Shown here: one piece after another, positions 1-7,667 of the stretch
Position numbering within the stretch: position 1 is the stretch's first letter
Layout of the letters: the number at the start of each line of letters is the position of its first letter
Source: an uncultured Armatimonadota bacterium
GTDB taxonomy: Bacteria > Armatimonadota > Fimbriimonadia > Fimbriimonadales > Fimbriimonadaceae
Assembly: GCA_903833215.1 (NCBI GenBank)
Contig: CAILEM010000035.1
Location: 1 to 58,333, forward strand
Reading direction: 5' to 3'
Length of the DNA stretch: 58,333 bases
Translations under genes and position numbers: made by a program
The notes under the pieces: model-generated
Database searches by the model: none
Told to the model about the DNA's origin: nothing
The model's input: the letters and a program-made list of their open reading frames with translations, nothing else

Positions 1-1
1 C

Positions 2-139
2 GCCGAACTGGAAGAAACCATCAAGGACTACCTCCGAATTCACAACAGAGACGCCAAGCCATTTAAGTGGACGGCATCCGCTGAATCAATAATCGACAAA
101 GTCAATAGATGTCGAGGGATTAACGACTCAGAACACTAG
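2..139 (+). CDS. IS630-family transposase, C-terminal end (partial)
   Basis: The first 45 codons of the window read in frame 2 to a TAG stop and match the end of IS630/Tc1-like DDE transposases: the stretch HNRDAKPFKWTASAE followed by an amphipathic SIIDKVNR tail is typical of that family. The rest of the transposase, including the DDE residues, lies outside the window. Its stop codon abuts a truncated LacI-type reading frame. IS630 elements insert at TA (often CTAG), and a CTAG sits at 136-139, so the element probably ends there, with the stop codon formed at the junction. Family call is fairly sure; the element boundary is inferred. Confidence 0.8.
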   Translation, partial: AELEETIKDYLRIHNRDAKPFKWTASAESIIDKVNRCRGINDSEH

Positions 140-468
140 AGGGCCTCGTTGAAGAACTCACTTCTATCGGCTGCACCGCCGTCATTTGCTGGACAGAAAG
201 CCTTGCCGGGCGCCTCCTCGAAAGGCTCACCGGAGCGAATGTCGCCGTGCCCGATCAAATCAGTGTTGTTGGGTTCGACTCAACACAATTCTGCGAAACG
301 ACTACCCCTCGATTGACTGCCGTTCGGCAACCCATTCGAGAGATGGGCGCTTTTGCTGCGCAATCCCTTTTGAATCTCATCTCTGGCCAAAAACAAGGCC
401 AGCTCTCGACGGTATTCCCTTGCACGTTTGACGTGCGAGGCTCGACTGCTATTCCATCTCAAAGCTGA
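140..468 (+). pseudogene. LacI-family transcriptional regulator, C-terminal remnant
   Basis: An open frame without a proper start runs from the transposase end to TGA at 466-468. It encodes the C-terminal ligand-binding lobe of a LacI/GalR regulator: GCTAVICWTESLAGRLL, then VAVPDQISVVGFDST, then TPRLTAVRQPIREMG, which are the classic closing motifs of the family. The N-terminal HTH and first lobe are missing, so the gene appears to have been cut by the IS630 element directly upstream. The next gene starts only 9 bases after its stop with a GAGGA ribosome-binding site inside the remnant's end, so regulator and pseudopilin were probably one transcript. A start inside the remnant (GTG 247) is possible but would not give a functional regulator. 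Confidence 0.75.
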
Positions 469-477
469 GGAATCTTA

Positions 478-1392
478 ATGAACCGAAAAGCATTTACCTT
501 AATTGAGTTGCTCGTCGTGATCGCCATCATCGCGATCTTGGCGGCAATCCTATTCCCTGTTTTTGCCCAAGCCAAGCTTGCCGCCAAGAAGGCGTCTTGC
601 GTCAGCAATCAGAAGCAGGCCACTCTCGGATGTCTCATGTACTCCAATGACTCCGACGACATGTTCCCGATGGCCGAGTATGGCGACAATTATTCGTCGG
701 CAACTCCCCACATCACTTGGACAACCACGACGTATCCTTACATCAAGAACGGCGACCAATCGGTTGACCCAACTGCTGGCAATACGGTTTCGACCGGTAA
801 AGCCGGAATCTTCCTAGATCCCGCCGCACGCATCGTCGACCAAACCAAAGTTAGCCAAGAAGGCTACTACTTTGGAGTCAACCGGCTCATCTGCATCGCC
901 AACTACAACGGTGGTGAATCGTGGTTCGACGGAAACGGCCAGGTCCTCCCTTCCATGACCGCCACCCAGATCGACACCCCTTCCGAGAGAATTCTGATGG
1001 CTGAGAAAGGCCTTAACTCGGTTGAAGACGGATGGAACTATCCTTGGTTCGTCGATTGGCAGTTCCAGTACATCGATTCCATCGCACACACTCCAGGTAA
1101 TGCTGCGACTGTGTACCGCGATGGCGACACCTCTTGGAATCCAAGTTCGCCAGTCTATTCGCCGAAGTACGATACAGACTGCGCACACGGCATCTCTGAT
1201 GGTAACTGGGAGTGCGCAGCTCACCCACGATACCGTTATGCTCAAACATCGGTTATCTCCTACACCGATGGCCACACCAAGGCTCTGCACAAGGGTCAGA
1301 TCCAGTGGTTCCACAACATCTATGTCCCACGCGGCGACATAACGAGCAACAGCTGGACCTACGGCTGGTACTACCCGTCTGAGCCATTCTAG
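478..1392 (+). CDS. Prepilin-type N-terminal cleavage/methylation protein (pseudopilin)
   Basis: 304 residues. The N-terminus is a class III (type IV pilin/T2SS) signal: a short basic leader MNRKA, then FTLIELLVVIAIIAILA with the Glu at mature position 5, and an FPVFAQA helix end characteristic of Armatimonadota and Planctomycetota pseudopilins. The globular part contains CVSNQKQ and, near the C-terminus, YTDGHTKAL, resembling the H-X9-DG end of DUF1559-like proteins. Likely exported and anchored in the inner membrane, then processed by prepilin peptidase. GAGGA lies 7 bases before the ATG. It follows the LacI remnant and precedes a lipoprotein gene. The substrate or filament role is unknown; many such orphan pseudopilins occur in this phylum. 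Confidence 0.85.
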   Translation: MNRKAFTLIELLVVIAIIAILAAILFPVFAQAKLAAKKASCVSNQKQATLGCLMYSNDSDDMFPMAEYGDNYSSATPHITWTTTTYPYIKNGDQSVDPTAGNTVSTGKAGIFLDPAARIVDQTKVSQEGYYFGVNRLICIANYNGGESWFDGNGQVLPSMTATQIDTPSERILMAEKGLNSVEDGWNYPWFVDWQFQYIDSIAHTPGNAATVYRDGDTSWNPSSPVYSPKYDTDCAHGISDGNWECAAHPRYRYAQTSVISYTDGHTKALHKGQIQWFHNIYVPRGDITSNSWTYGWYYPSEPF

Positions 1393-1401
1393 GCTAACTC
1401 T

Positions 1402-1435
1402 GATGGGTGGGCAAGGTCATACTTGCTCACCCATC
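1402..1435 (+). terminator. Intercistronic hairpin after the pseudopilin gene
   Basis: A 14-bp stem (1402-1415 with 1422-1435, one G-U pair) with a 6-base loop starts 9 bases after the pseudopilin stop. No T-run follows, so it is either a weak terminator or an mRNA-stabilising hairpin between the pseudopilin and the lipoprotein gene. Confidence 0.5.
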
Positions 1436-1478
1436 CGTGACTCCCGACGCCATATCTCGGGAATACTCCAAAGTGACG

Positions 1479-1790
1479 ATGAAGAACATGAGTAAAAAAT
1501 CGATCGCACAGCTGTCAACAACCAAATCAGCTCGATCTCTTTTCGTATTAGTAGCGGGCCTTGCGTTTCTAGCTCCCATCGTCGCTGGCTGTGACGATAA
1601 TAACCGCGTCCCAACCAAGACAGAAGTTCAAGCTGCCGATGTAAACCGTCAGTCGTTTATCGACAAGATGAACATCCCCGAAAGCCAAAAGGCGATGATG
1701 AAGTCGCATATGGGTGGCCCGCCCGTCGAGAATCCCGCGGCAGCAGCCCAAGCCGCCGCCGGTGCCCAAAAGCCCGCCAACCGACGCTAG
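1479..1790 (+). CDS. Small predicted lipoprotein, function unknown
   Basis: About 103 residues from the chosen ATG (MKNMSKKS...); a second ATG three codons later is equally possible, and upstream in-frame starts would place non-signal residues before the leader. A basic, then hydrophobic stretch (LFVLVAGLAFLAPIVAGC) ends in a lipobox with Cys at about residue 38, so it should be lipidated. The mature part is short and low in complexity, ending in an Ala/Gln/Pro-rich tail (NPAAAAQAAAGAQKP). It lies just behind the pseudopilin and is probably co-transcribed with it past the hairpin. No recognised domain; I cannot assign a function. Confidence 0.65.
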   Translation: MKNMSKKSIAQLSTTKSARSLFVLVAGLAFLAPIVAGCDDNNRVPTKTEVQAADVNRQSFIDKMNIPESQKAMMKSHMGGPPVENPAAAAQAAAGAQKPANRR

Positions 1791-1797
1791 CTACAGT

Positions 1798-1821
1798 AGA
1801 AGCGAGGCGTGCCTCGCTTCT
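1798..1821 (+). terminator. Perfect 11-bp inverted repeat, terminator-like
   Basis: AGAAGCGAGGC (1798-1808) and its exact complement (1811-1821) are separated by two bases, 7 bases after the lipoprotein stop. A T-run is lacking. It probably ends the LacI remnant-pseudopilin-lipoprotein transcript. The rest of 1822-1968 shows nothing I recognise. Confidence 0.5.
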
Positions 1822-1968
1822 CGCTACCGCAGTAACAACCCAGATTTGGCCTCCACCGGAGGGCTGGTACTCACTGCGGTGACCCTTGAGCTTTCAGGAC
1901 TGCTGCAGTGAGGAATTGCATGTTTCGAATGAGTCATTTTCGCCAGAAACTGCGTCTGATTCAGTGAA

Positions 1969-2463
1969 ATGGCAGAGATTCCCCCGACCCAGTTTGCCGC
2001 TTACCCAAGAGGCAATTCAGTCAGTAACTACGGGACCGTCGAACAACTCGAGGCACTGGGCGGCGGTTACTTCGGGCTCAACACCGTGTTCACCGTGAAC
2101 TTGGTGATTGCTGTATCTCTGAATGCTGCGTCAAGGACTTACGGCCCCATTGCCCTACTCATTGGAGCGTTGTTCCTTTTTGCGGTGGTCGCCGCCCTAA
2201 GCTATCCTCAGAATCAAAAAATCGCCTATGGCAAGAGCTGGCCCAACTCAAAGGCCCTGCTCGCTTCCATACTCATGGGTCTCAACTCGGCGTTATGCTA
2301 TGGCCTGGTTGGTTACGTCGTGATGCAGAACATCGCGATGAAAGAAATGAAGCTCTACGGAATTCAATCTGGCCTATTTGGTCTCAAGAAGAAAAATTTC
2401 GAGAACTTTGTCGCCAATCGACGAAACCAGAATTCAGCACCTTTCCCGCCTGTTATTCCTTGA
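1969..2463 (+). CDS. Hypothetical membrane protein
   Basis: 164 residues. Three hydrophobic segments are visible: about residues 34-55, 58-79 and 93-120. The N-terminus (MAEIPPTQFAAYPRGNS) is polar and the C-terminus is basic (LKKKNFENFVANRRNQNS), which predicts it to be cytoplasmic. No family recognised. It converges on the GH74-type gene, with seven bases between the two stop codons. No strong ribosome-binding site precedes the ATG, so the start is uncertain; coding status rests on the coherent membrane pattern. Confidence 0.6.
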   Translation: MAEIPPTQFAAYPRGNSVSNYGTVEQLEALGGGYFGLNTVFTVNLVIAVSLNAASRTYGPIALLIGALFLFAVVAALSYPQNQKIAYGKSWPNSKALLASILMGLNSALCYGLVGYVVMQNIAMKEMKLYGIQSGLFGLKKKNFENFVANRRNQNSAPFPPVIP

Positions 2464-2470
2464 TTGAACG

Positions 2471-4702
2471 TCAGCGAATATCACCATAAACCACACCGCG
2501 CCCGTGGGTTCCGACATAAACACGCCCGTAAACACGTGGATCTCCCGTGATCTGCAAGATCACGCCCCACTGATGCTCGTCATCGTTGATTCGAATCCAG
2601 TGTCCGCCAAAGTCATCAGACCGGAACACACCTCTTTGGCCACGAATCACTCCCACGAGAAACAGCGCAGGCGCTTGTGCACCAGGTGCTGATTTCCCAA
2701 ATCCGAATGCGTGGATCTGTTCGATGCCACCGATTTTGAGGAACGGCGTAGCGATGTCCGTTGTGTGATACAAGCCGTCAAAGGCGGATATCCAAAGGTC
2801 CCCTTCCCTGCCAGGGGTCGTCCAGAGCCAGTCCATACTTCCCCGATTGTCGCCTCTTTCGCCCACACGTAAGGGCAAACCATTGGGTAGCACCAGCGAC
2901 TTAGCACGGAAATTCGCACCCCCATCTTCACTCGAATAAACATTGCCGCCAAAGAGATCGAGAGCAAAAAACTTCTTTGGGTTCACTGAATCCGATACAA
3001 CGCGGATATTTCGAGGCAAACCGGAACACTCTAACCAACTTTTTCCATTGTCCCGCGTGTAGTAAGGAGTGCCGCCGGCTGGAGTCCAAATCCATGTCGA
3101 TGCATCGGTTGCGATCGCGATGCGCCCCAGGCGACTGTTCGGTTGTGGCGTCGAAGTCGGTGGTTGCCATGTCTTGCCACCATCGAGCGAATAGCCAAAT
3201 GCAGCTCCACCTCGTCCACCAGCTACGTTTCCTGCCCTCAGTACAACATGGGGCTTCGCGTATGCAGCCATCACCGCGTTGGTGTTGCCAAAGGTAGGAT
3301 TTCCATAATTGCCCTCCGGAGAGGGTTTGTCCAGATTCCAGTGCACGAATCCGCCGTAATCACCGATGGCAGAGAACAGGTGAACACCTGCTGTCGGGCT
3401 AGCCAACTCAAGTGCCACCGTCTCCTCAATACCCTTACTAACCACCGACCATTTCGTCGGTTTGCCATGATCCATTTCAGTTAAGTTGAAGGTCTCGTAC
3501 CCACCGTAGCCAGTCGTGAATGTGGCGTGGTTTGGATTAGTAGGATCAATCTTGAGATCGAATAGCCAGTGGATTCCGGTCTTCTTGACGTAAGGTGCCA
3601 ACGCGAAATCGTAGGTCGCCCCACCTTTGTGGAAGACGGGATTCCAGGTATTACCAGCGTCAAGACTCCTAAAAATCTCCTCTCCACCCGGATGGCCAAA
3701 GGTGCTTACGATGACGACATTCGGTTTGCCTCTTTGCACCGATACCGCGGCGTACCCAAATCGCTTGGAAACACCATCCGGCTTCTCCGGCGTAATGTCC
3801 GTCCAAGTGTCCGTCTGCGTCGAAAGCTTCCATAGCGATCCATCCCGCATCGGCGACGGTCCTGCGCTTGAGCCGTAGGGCACGTAAAGCGTTCCGTCGG
3901 AGGCTAAATCCATCCGAGTTGGCCGGTTCTGAGTTGGCTCGCCAGGAATAGGCTGCCAAGTCTCACCAGCGTCCCGGCTGCGGAACAAATTATTCTGTCC
4001 CATCACGGACACGGCGGCAAAGATGATCGAAGAGCCTTTGCCCTTTCCTCCACTTGCAGGATCGAAGATGACAGAGACGATCCCAACTCCTGCGCTAGGT
4101 GGCTGCGTCTCTGAGGTCTGCCCAACTGGAAAAGACGTGACCGCGTTCCAGCTTACGCCATAGTCCATGCTCTTCCAGAGCCCGGCCTGTCGAGAGCCGA
4201 AATACAGAATATTGCCAGCGTTCGGATCGACCGCCAAGCGCTCTCCGTTGCCACGACCGTTCTCGTTGCCACCCATCCTAAAGGGCAGGTTCGTCCGCTC
4301 AAACGACTTGCCTCGATCTTTGGATCTAAGAATCGCAGCATTCGGGCTACGCGAGTTGGTGTACATGCCGCAGGCGAGATACACACGGTTGGGATCTCGC
4401 GCATCGAGCGCGATACTCTCCACTCCCAAAAGATTCGTGTCTTCGTAACTCACCCAATCTTGAATAGCCTCCCAACTCTTGGATCGAGAGTTCCATCGGT
4501 AAGCGCCACCAATATCTGTGCGGGCATAACGAACGTCTTTGGCTTTCGGATGAAAGATAATTCCATCGACAAACCCGCCTCCGACCATCTGCACGCTCTT
4601 CCATTTGTATTTCTGAGAGGAAGGCACTTGGGCTGATGCGATTGCGGCCATCACGACAAAACCCATGAACGCGGCATTGCGACATTGAAGCGACCCATTC
4701 AT
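2471..4702 (-). CDS. GH74-type xyloglucanase / BNR-repeat glycoside hydrolase, secreted
   Basis: 743 residues, with an N-terminal hydrophobic export signal ending near ASA|Q (residue 24). The mature start (YKWKSVQMVGGGFVDGI, then YARTDIGGAYRW and SWEAIQDWVS) matches GH74 xyloglucan-active endoglucanases; the Asp of TDIGG corresponds to the family's catalytic base. At least eight Asp-box (SxDxGxxW-like) motifs are spread along the chain (SKDRGKSF, SMDYGVSW, SRDAGETW, SLDAGNTW, SLDGGKTW, TRDNGKSW, SEDGGANF, SDDFGGHW), as expected for two seven-bladed propellers. Predicted to cut xyloglucan outside the cytoplasm. The neighbouring sugar ABC transporter could import released sugars, but that link is inferred. 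Confidence 0.85.
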   Translation of the reverse strand: MNGSLQCRNAAFMGFVVMAAIASAQVPSSQKYKWKSVQMVGGGFVDGIIFHPKAKDVRYARTDIGGAYRWNSRSKSWEAIQDWVSYEDTNLLGVESIALDARDPNRVYLACGMYTNSRSPNAAILRSKDRGKSFERTNLPFRMGGNENGRGNGERLAVDPNAGNILYFGSRQAGLWKSMDYGVSWNAVTSFPVGQTSETQPPSAGVGIVSVIFDPASGGKGKGSSIIFAAVSVMGQNNLFRSRDAGETWQPIPGEPTQNRPTRMDLASDGTLYVPYGSSAGPSPMRDGSLWKLSTQTDTWTDITPEKPDGVSKRFGYAAVSVQRGKPNVVIVSTFGHPGGEEIFRSLDAGNTWNPVFHKGGATYDFALAPYVKKTGIHWLFDLKIDPTNPNHATFTTGYGGYETFNLTEMDHGKPTKWSVVSKGIEETVALELASPTAGVHLFSAIGDYGGFVHWNLDKPSPEGNYGNPTFGNTNAVMAAYAKPHVVLRAGNVAGGRGGAAFGYSLDGGKTWQPPTSTPQPNSRLGRIAIATDASTWIWTPAGGTPYYTRDNGKSWLECSGLPRNIRVVSDSVNPKKFFALDLFGGNVYSSEDGGANFRAKSLVLPNGLPLRVGERGDNRGSMDWLWTTPGREGDLWISAFDGLYHTTDIATPFLKIGGIEQIHAFGFGKSAPGAQAPALFLVGVIRGQRGVFRSDDFGGHWIRINDDEHQWGVILQITGDPRVYGRVYVGTHGRGVVYGDIR

Positions 4703-5036
4703 GACTCAACTATATCAGCTATGCATTTTGGTTCGTCCAAAATGTCATTAAGGGGTGCGAGATTCGCTCCCAGTAGCTCAAAATAACGGACATGCCGATT
4801 CGTCGCACGATGGCCAGTTTCAGCGTTGCAGTCTTCTTGCCATTTGTGTCTGCTGTTCTTCGGGACAACCGGCAAATAGGTAGTCACCAACCAGATCGAA
4901 GACAAACACTGGGATTTTGTTAGATTTGCCGGTAGCATCTTCAAGTTGGGTTAACTTTTCGGAAGACAATCTCGGCAAGCTGAGATCGACAAGGGCGCAG
5001 TGCTAACACCATTGTGTAGGTTTGAGATCAAAACGG

Positions 5037-5052
5037 TTAAGCTTAAGCTTAA
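5037..5052. promoter_or_regulatory. Perfect 16-bp palindrome upstream of sugar ABC operon (operator candidate)
   Basis: TTAAGCTTAAGCTTAA is a perfect palindrome ending 25 bases before the binding-protein ATG. A TTGAGA at 5022-5027 could be a -35 box, placing the palindrome over the -10 region, a classical repressor position. LacI-family operators are palindromes of about this size, though they usually have a central CG. The rest of the 4703-5077 gap holds no gene I can support. Confidence 0.5.
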
Positions 5053-5077
5053 TAAGAAAGGACACAGGAGGAATTCG

Positions 5078-6115
5078 ATGATGCGTTTCAAAGGAGCAGC
5101 GTTGGCGGCAGGTCTCGCCATGCTTATGATTGCAGGTTGCGGTTCAGGCGGCGATGCAGCAAAACAGACAGACGGCGGCACGACCCCTACAACGACTACC
5201 GACAAGGGCGGCAAAAAAGAGCTAACGATCGCCGTGATCCCCAAGGGTTCTACCCACGACTACTGGAAAGCCCTCCACGCTGGCGCGAACCTCGCCGCTA
5301 AAGAATTGGGCGTCAAGATCGACTTCAAGGGCCCCCTCAAGGAAGACGACAAGGAAGATCAGATCAAGACCGTCGAGAACTTCGTGACGACGAAGGTTGA
5401 TGGAATCGTTCTCGCTCCCCTCGACAATGTCGCTCTGGCCAAGCCAGTTGAGGCGGCCGTCGCCGGTGGTATCCCCGTCGTAATCATCGACTCGTCTCTC
5501 AAGAGCGATAAGTACGCCGCAACCGCGATGACCAACAACTACAAGGGCGGCGAGATGGCAGGCGAAGCCATGGTCAAGCTCCTTGGTGGAAAGGGCAGCG
5601 TTATCGTTCTCCGCTACATGGCCGGTTCCGCAAGCACGATGGACCGAGAGCAGGGCTTCTTGGACGTGATCAAGAAGAACCCAGGCATCAAGATTCTTAG
5701 CGACAACCAGGAAGGCGGATCCACCGCTGACTCCGCTCAGCAGAAGGCTGAGGGCCTCCTCGGCGGCTTCAAGAACCCAGACGGTTCGCTTCAAGCCCAG
5801 GGCATCTACTGCCCCAACGAGTCCACCACGTTTGGCATGCTCCGAGTTCTTGATGAGAACAACTGGTCCGGCAAAGTCAAGTTCGTTGGCTTCGACTCAT
5901 CGCCGAAGCTCATCGAAGGCATGAAAGCCGGCAAGATCGATGCACTCGTTGTCCAGGACCCATTCAAGATGGGCCACGACAGCGTCGCGACGATGGTCAA
6001 CATCATCAACAAGAAGCCGTTCGAGAAAGCTGAAGACACGGGAGCCACTCTCGTGACCAAGGCAAACATGAACGACGCCGCGATTGCCAAGTTGCTCACA
6101 CCTCCCCAGGACTAA
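5078..6115 (+). CDS. Sugar ABC transporter substrate-binding lipoprotein (RbsB-like, Peripla_BP_4)
   Basis: 345 residues from the ATG that follows a strong AGGAGG site; a longer in-frame extension has no such site. The signal peptide ends in a lipobox (LMIAGC, Cys 21), followed by a Gly/Thr-rich linker. The fold is that of pentose/hexose binding proteins: KELTIAVIPKGSTHDYWKAL at the mature start, VDGIVLAPLDN, GGIPVVIIDSSL, then KVKFVGFDSS and KIDALVVQDPFKMG. It delivers a sugar to the permease encoded at 7664-8644. The exact sugar cannot be read from the sequence. First gene of a three-gene operon, separated from the ATPase by a stable hairpin. Confidence 0.9.
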   Translation: MMRFKGAALAAGLAMLMIAGCGSGGDAAKQTDGGTTPTTTTDKGGKKELTIAVIPKGSTHDYWKALHAGANLAAKELGVKIDFKGPLKEDDKEDQIKTVENFVTTKVDGIVLAPLDNVALAKPVEAAVAGGIPVVIIDSSLKSDKYAATAMTNNYKGGEMAGEAMVKLLGGKGSVIVLRYMAGSASTMDREQGFLDVIKKNPGIKILSDNQEGGSTADSAQQKAEGLLGGFKNPDGSLQAQGIYCPNESTTFGMLRVLDENNWSGKVKFVGFDSSPKLIEGMKAGKIDALVVQDPFKMGHDSVATMVNIINKKPFEKAEDTGATLVTKANMNDAAIAKLLTPPQD

Positions 6116-6136
6116 TCCTGGACTGACCCAAAAACC

Positions 6137-6171
6137 TGGTCGCTGCACTCAGTTAGTGAGTGCAGCGACCA
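6137..6171 (+). terminator. Perfect 15-bp intercistronic hairpin
   Basis: Arms 6137-6151 and 6157-6171 are exactly complementary around a 5-base loop. No T-run follows. Its place between a binding-protein gene and its ATPase gene is where other ABC operons carry hairpins that protect the upstream mRNA or partially terminate, giving more binding protein than membrane complex. Confidence 0.65.
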
Positions 6172-6203
6172 ACGGCAAGTGCCTTTCCCCTAGACAACGC
6201 AAA

Positions 6204-7667
6204 ATGGCTTTTCTTTCGATGCACGGCATTTGCAAACGGTTCGGCGCCACCGTCGCGCTGGACAACGTAAATCTCGATTTTGAACGGGGTGAAGTACACG
6301 CCCTCGTTGGCGAAAACGGCTCTGGGAAGAGCACGTTGATGCGAGTTCTTTCCGGTGCAATCAAAGCTGACGCTGGCACCATCACCTTTGACGGCCAACC
6401 CTACTCGCCTCACAACCCCATGGACGCACGGCGTATGGGTATCGCGATGATCTACCAAGAGCTTGCGCTCTGCCCCCATCTCTCGACCGCTGAAAACGTT
6501 TTACTCGGGATGGAGTTGCATAGCTTTGGGGTGATTGATCGCACCACCAGCCGGCAAAGGACCGAAGAAGCACTCAAGCTTCTTGGCATCACCAATTTGA
6601 ACGTCGATGTGCCTGTGAGCACACTACCGATTGCAACTCGACAACTCGTGGAAATAGCCCGAGCAGTTGCCCTCGATTCCAAGGTGGTCGTCCTAGATGA
6701 GCCCACCAGCAGCTTGACTCAAGCCGACGTAGAGAAGCTGTTCGAAGTCGTCCAAATCCTGCGCGATAAGGGCGCCGCCATTGTATACATCTCCCACTTC
6801 CTTGATGAGATTAAGCGCATTTGCGACCGAATGACCGTGCTGCGTGACGGCGTCAACGTCGGAGCCGCCAAGGTCGCCGATGTCGATACCGACACGATTG
6901 TCTCAATGATGGTAGGTCGGAAGATCGACACGATATACCCACGTTCCGAGCGCCATCCTGGCGAAGTGCTTCTTGAGGTCAAGGGCTTACATGGGAAGAA
7001 AAAGCCGGAAGACGCCTCACTTGAACTGCGTCGAGGCGAAGTTCTTGGCATCGCGGGACTGAACGGATCGGGACGCACCGAGTTGATGCGCTGCATTTTC
7101 GGCCTGGACTCCGTCAAGTCTGGCAAGATCAAGATCGGCACCTATGAGGGCACCGCAAAACCTGCGAAGCGGTGGAACGAAGGTGTCGGCATGTTGAGCG
7201 AGGATCGAAAGCTGGAAGGTCTAGCCCTCACGATGACCATCGCCGACAACATGACGATGACGAAGCTGAAGCCAATCATCTCCAACGTGCAGCAGGGCGA
7301 AGATGCCAAACAGTGGATCGCGAAGACCGGAGTCAAGTGCCGTAGTCCACTGCAGGCGGTTGGCGAACTGTCGGGCGGAAATCAGCAAAAGGTCGCCATC
7401 GCCCGATTGCTCTATCACGATGTCGACGTTTTGTTACTAGATGAGCCGACCCGAGGAATCGACGTCGGAAGCAAGGAGACTATTTACGCTTTGATCGATC
7501 AACTGGCGCTGCAAGGAAAAGCCGTACTCATGATTAGCAGCTATCTGCCCGAGCTTCTCGGCACCTGCGACCGAATCGCCGTCATGCACAAGGGAAATTT
7601 GGGGCAGACCCGATTGGTTGCCGAAACCGACGCCGAAGCCATTATTCGTGAGGCTGCTGGAGCATGA
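6204..7667 (+). CDS. Sugar ABC transporter ATP-binding protein, two NBDs (RbsA/MglA/XylG-like)
   Basis: 487 residues from ATG 6204; upstream in-frame sequence crosses the hairpin and is unlikely to be coding. Two fused nucleotide-binding domains. NBD1: Walker A GENGSGKST, a family-typical weak signature (STLPIATRQLVEIAR), Walker B VVLDEPTSSL. NBD2: degenerate Walker A GLNGSGRTE, strong signature LSGGNQQKVAIARLL, Walker B LLLDEPTRGIDVG. This layout is standard for the CUT2 (monosaccharide) ABC class. It powers the permease whose ATG overlaps its stop by 4 bases. The ribosome-binding site is weak, which fits lower expression than the binding protein. Confidence 0.92.
   Translation: MAFLSMHGICKRFGATVALDNVNLDFERGEVHALVGENGSGKSTLMRVLSGAIKADAGTITFDGQPYSPHNPMDARRMGIAMIYQELALCPHLSTAENVLLGMELHSFGVIDRTTSRQRTEEALKLLGITNLNVDVPVSTLPIATRQLVEIARAVALDSKVVVLDEPTSSLTQADVEKLFEVVQILRDKGAAIVYISHFLDEIKRICDRMTVLRDGVNVGAAKVADVDTDTIVSMMVGRKIDTIYPRSERHPGEVLLEVKGLHGKKKPEDASLELRRGEVLGIAGLNGSGRTELMRCIFGLDSVKSGKIKIGTYEGTAKPAKRWNEGVGMLSEDRKLEGLALTMTIADNMTMTKLKPIISNVQQGEDAKQWIAKTGVKCRSPLQAVGELSGGNQQKVAIARLLYHDVDVLLLDEPTRGIDVGSKETIYALIDQLALQGKAVLMISSYLPELLGTCDRIAVMHKGNLGQTRLVAETDAEAIIREAAGA

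Noticed and set aside
4699-4944. 81-codon minus-strand frame upstream of the GH74 gene
   Set aside because: No ribosome-binding site, overlaps the GH74 start, and no domain; treated as non-coding.
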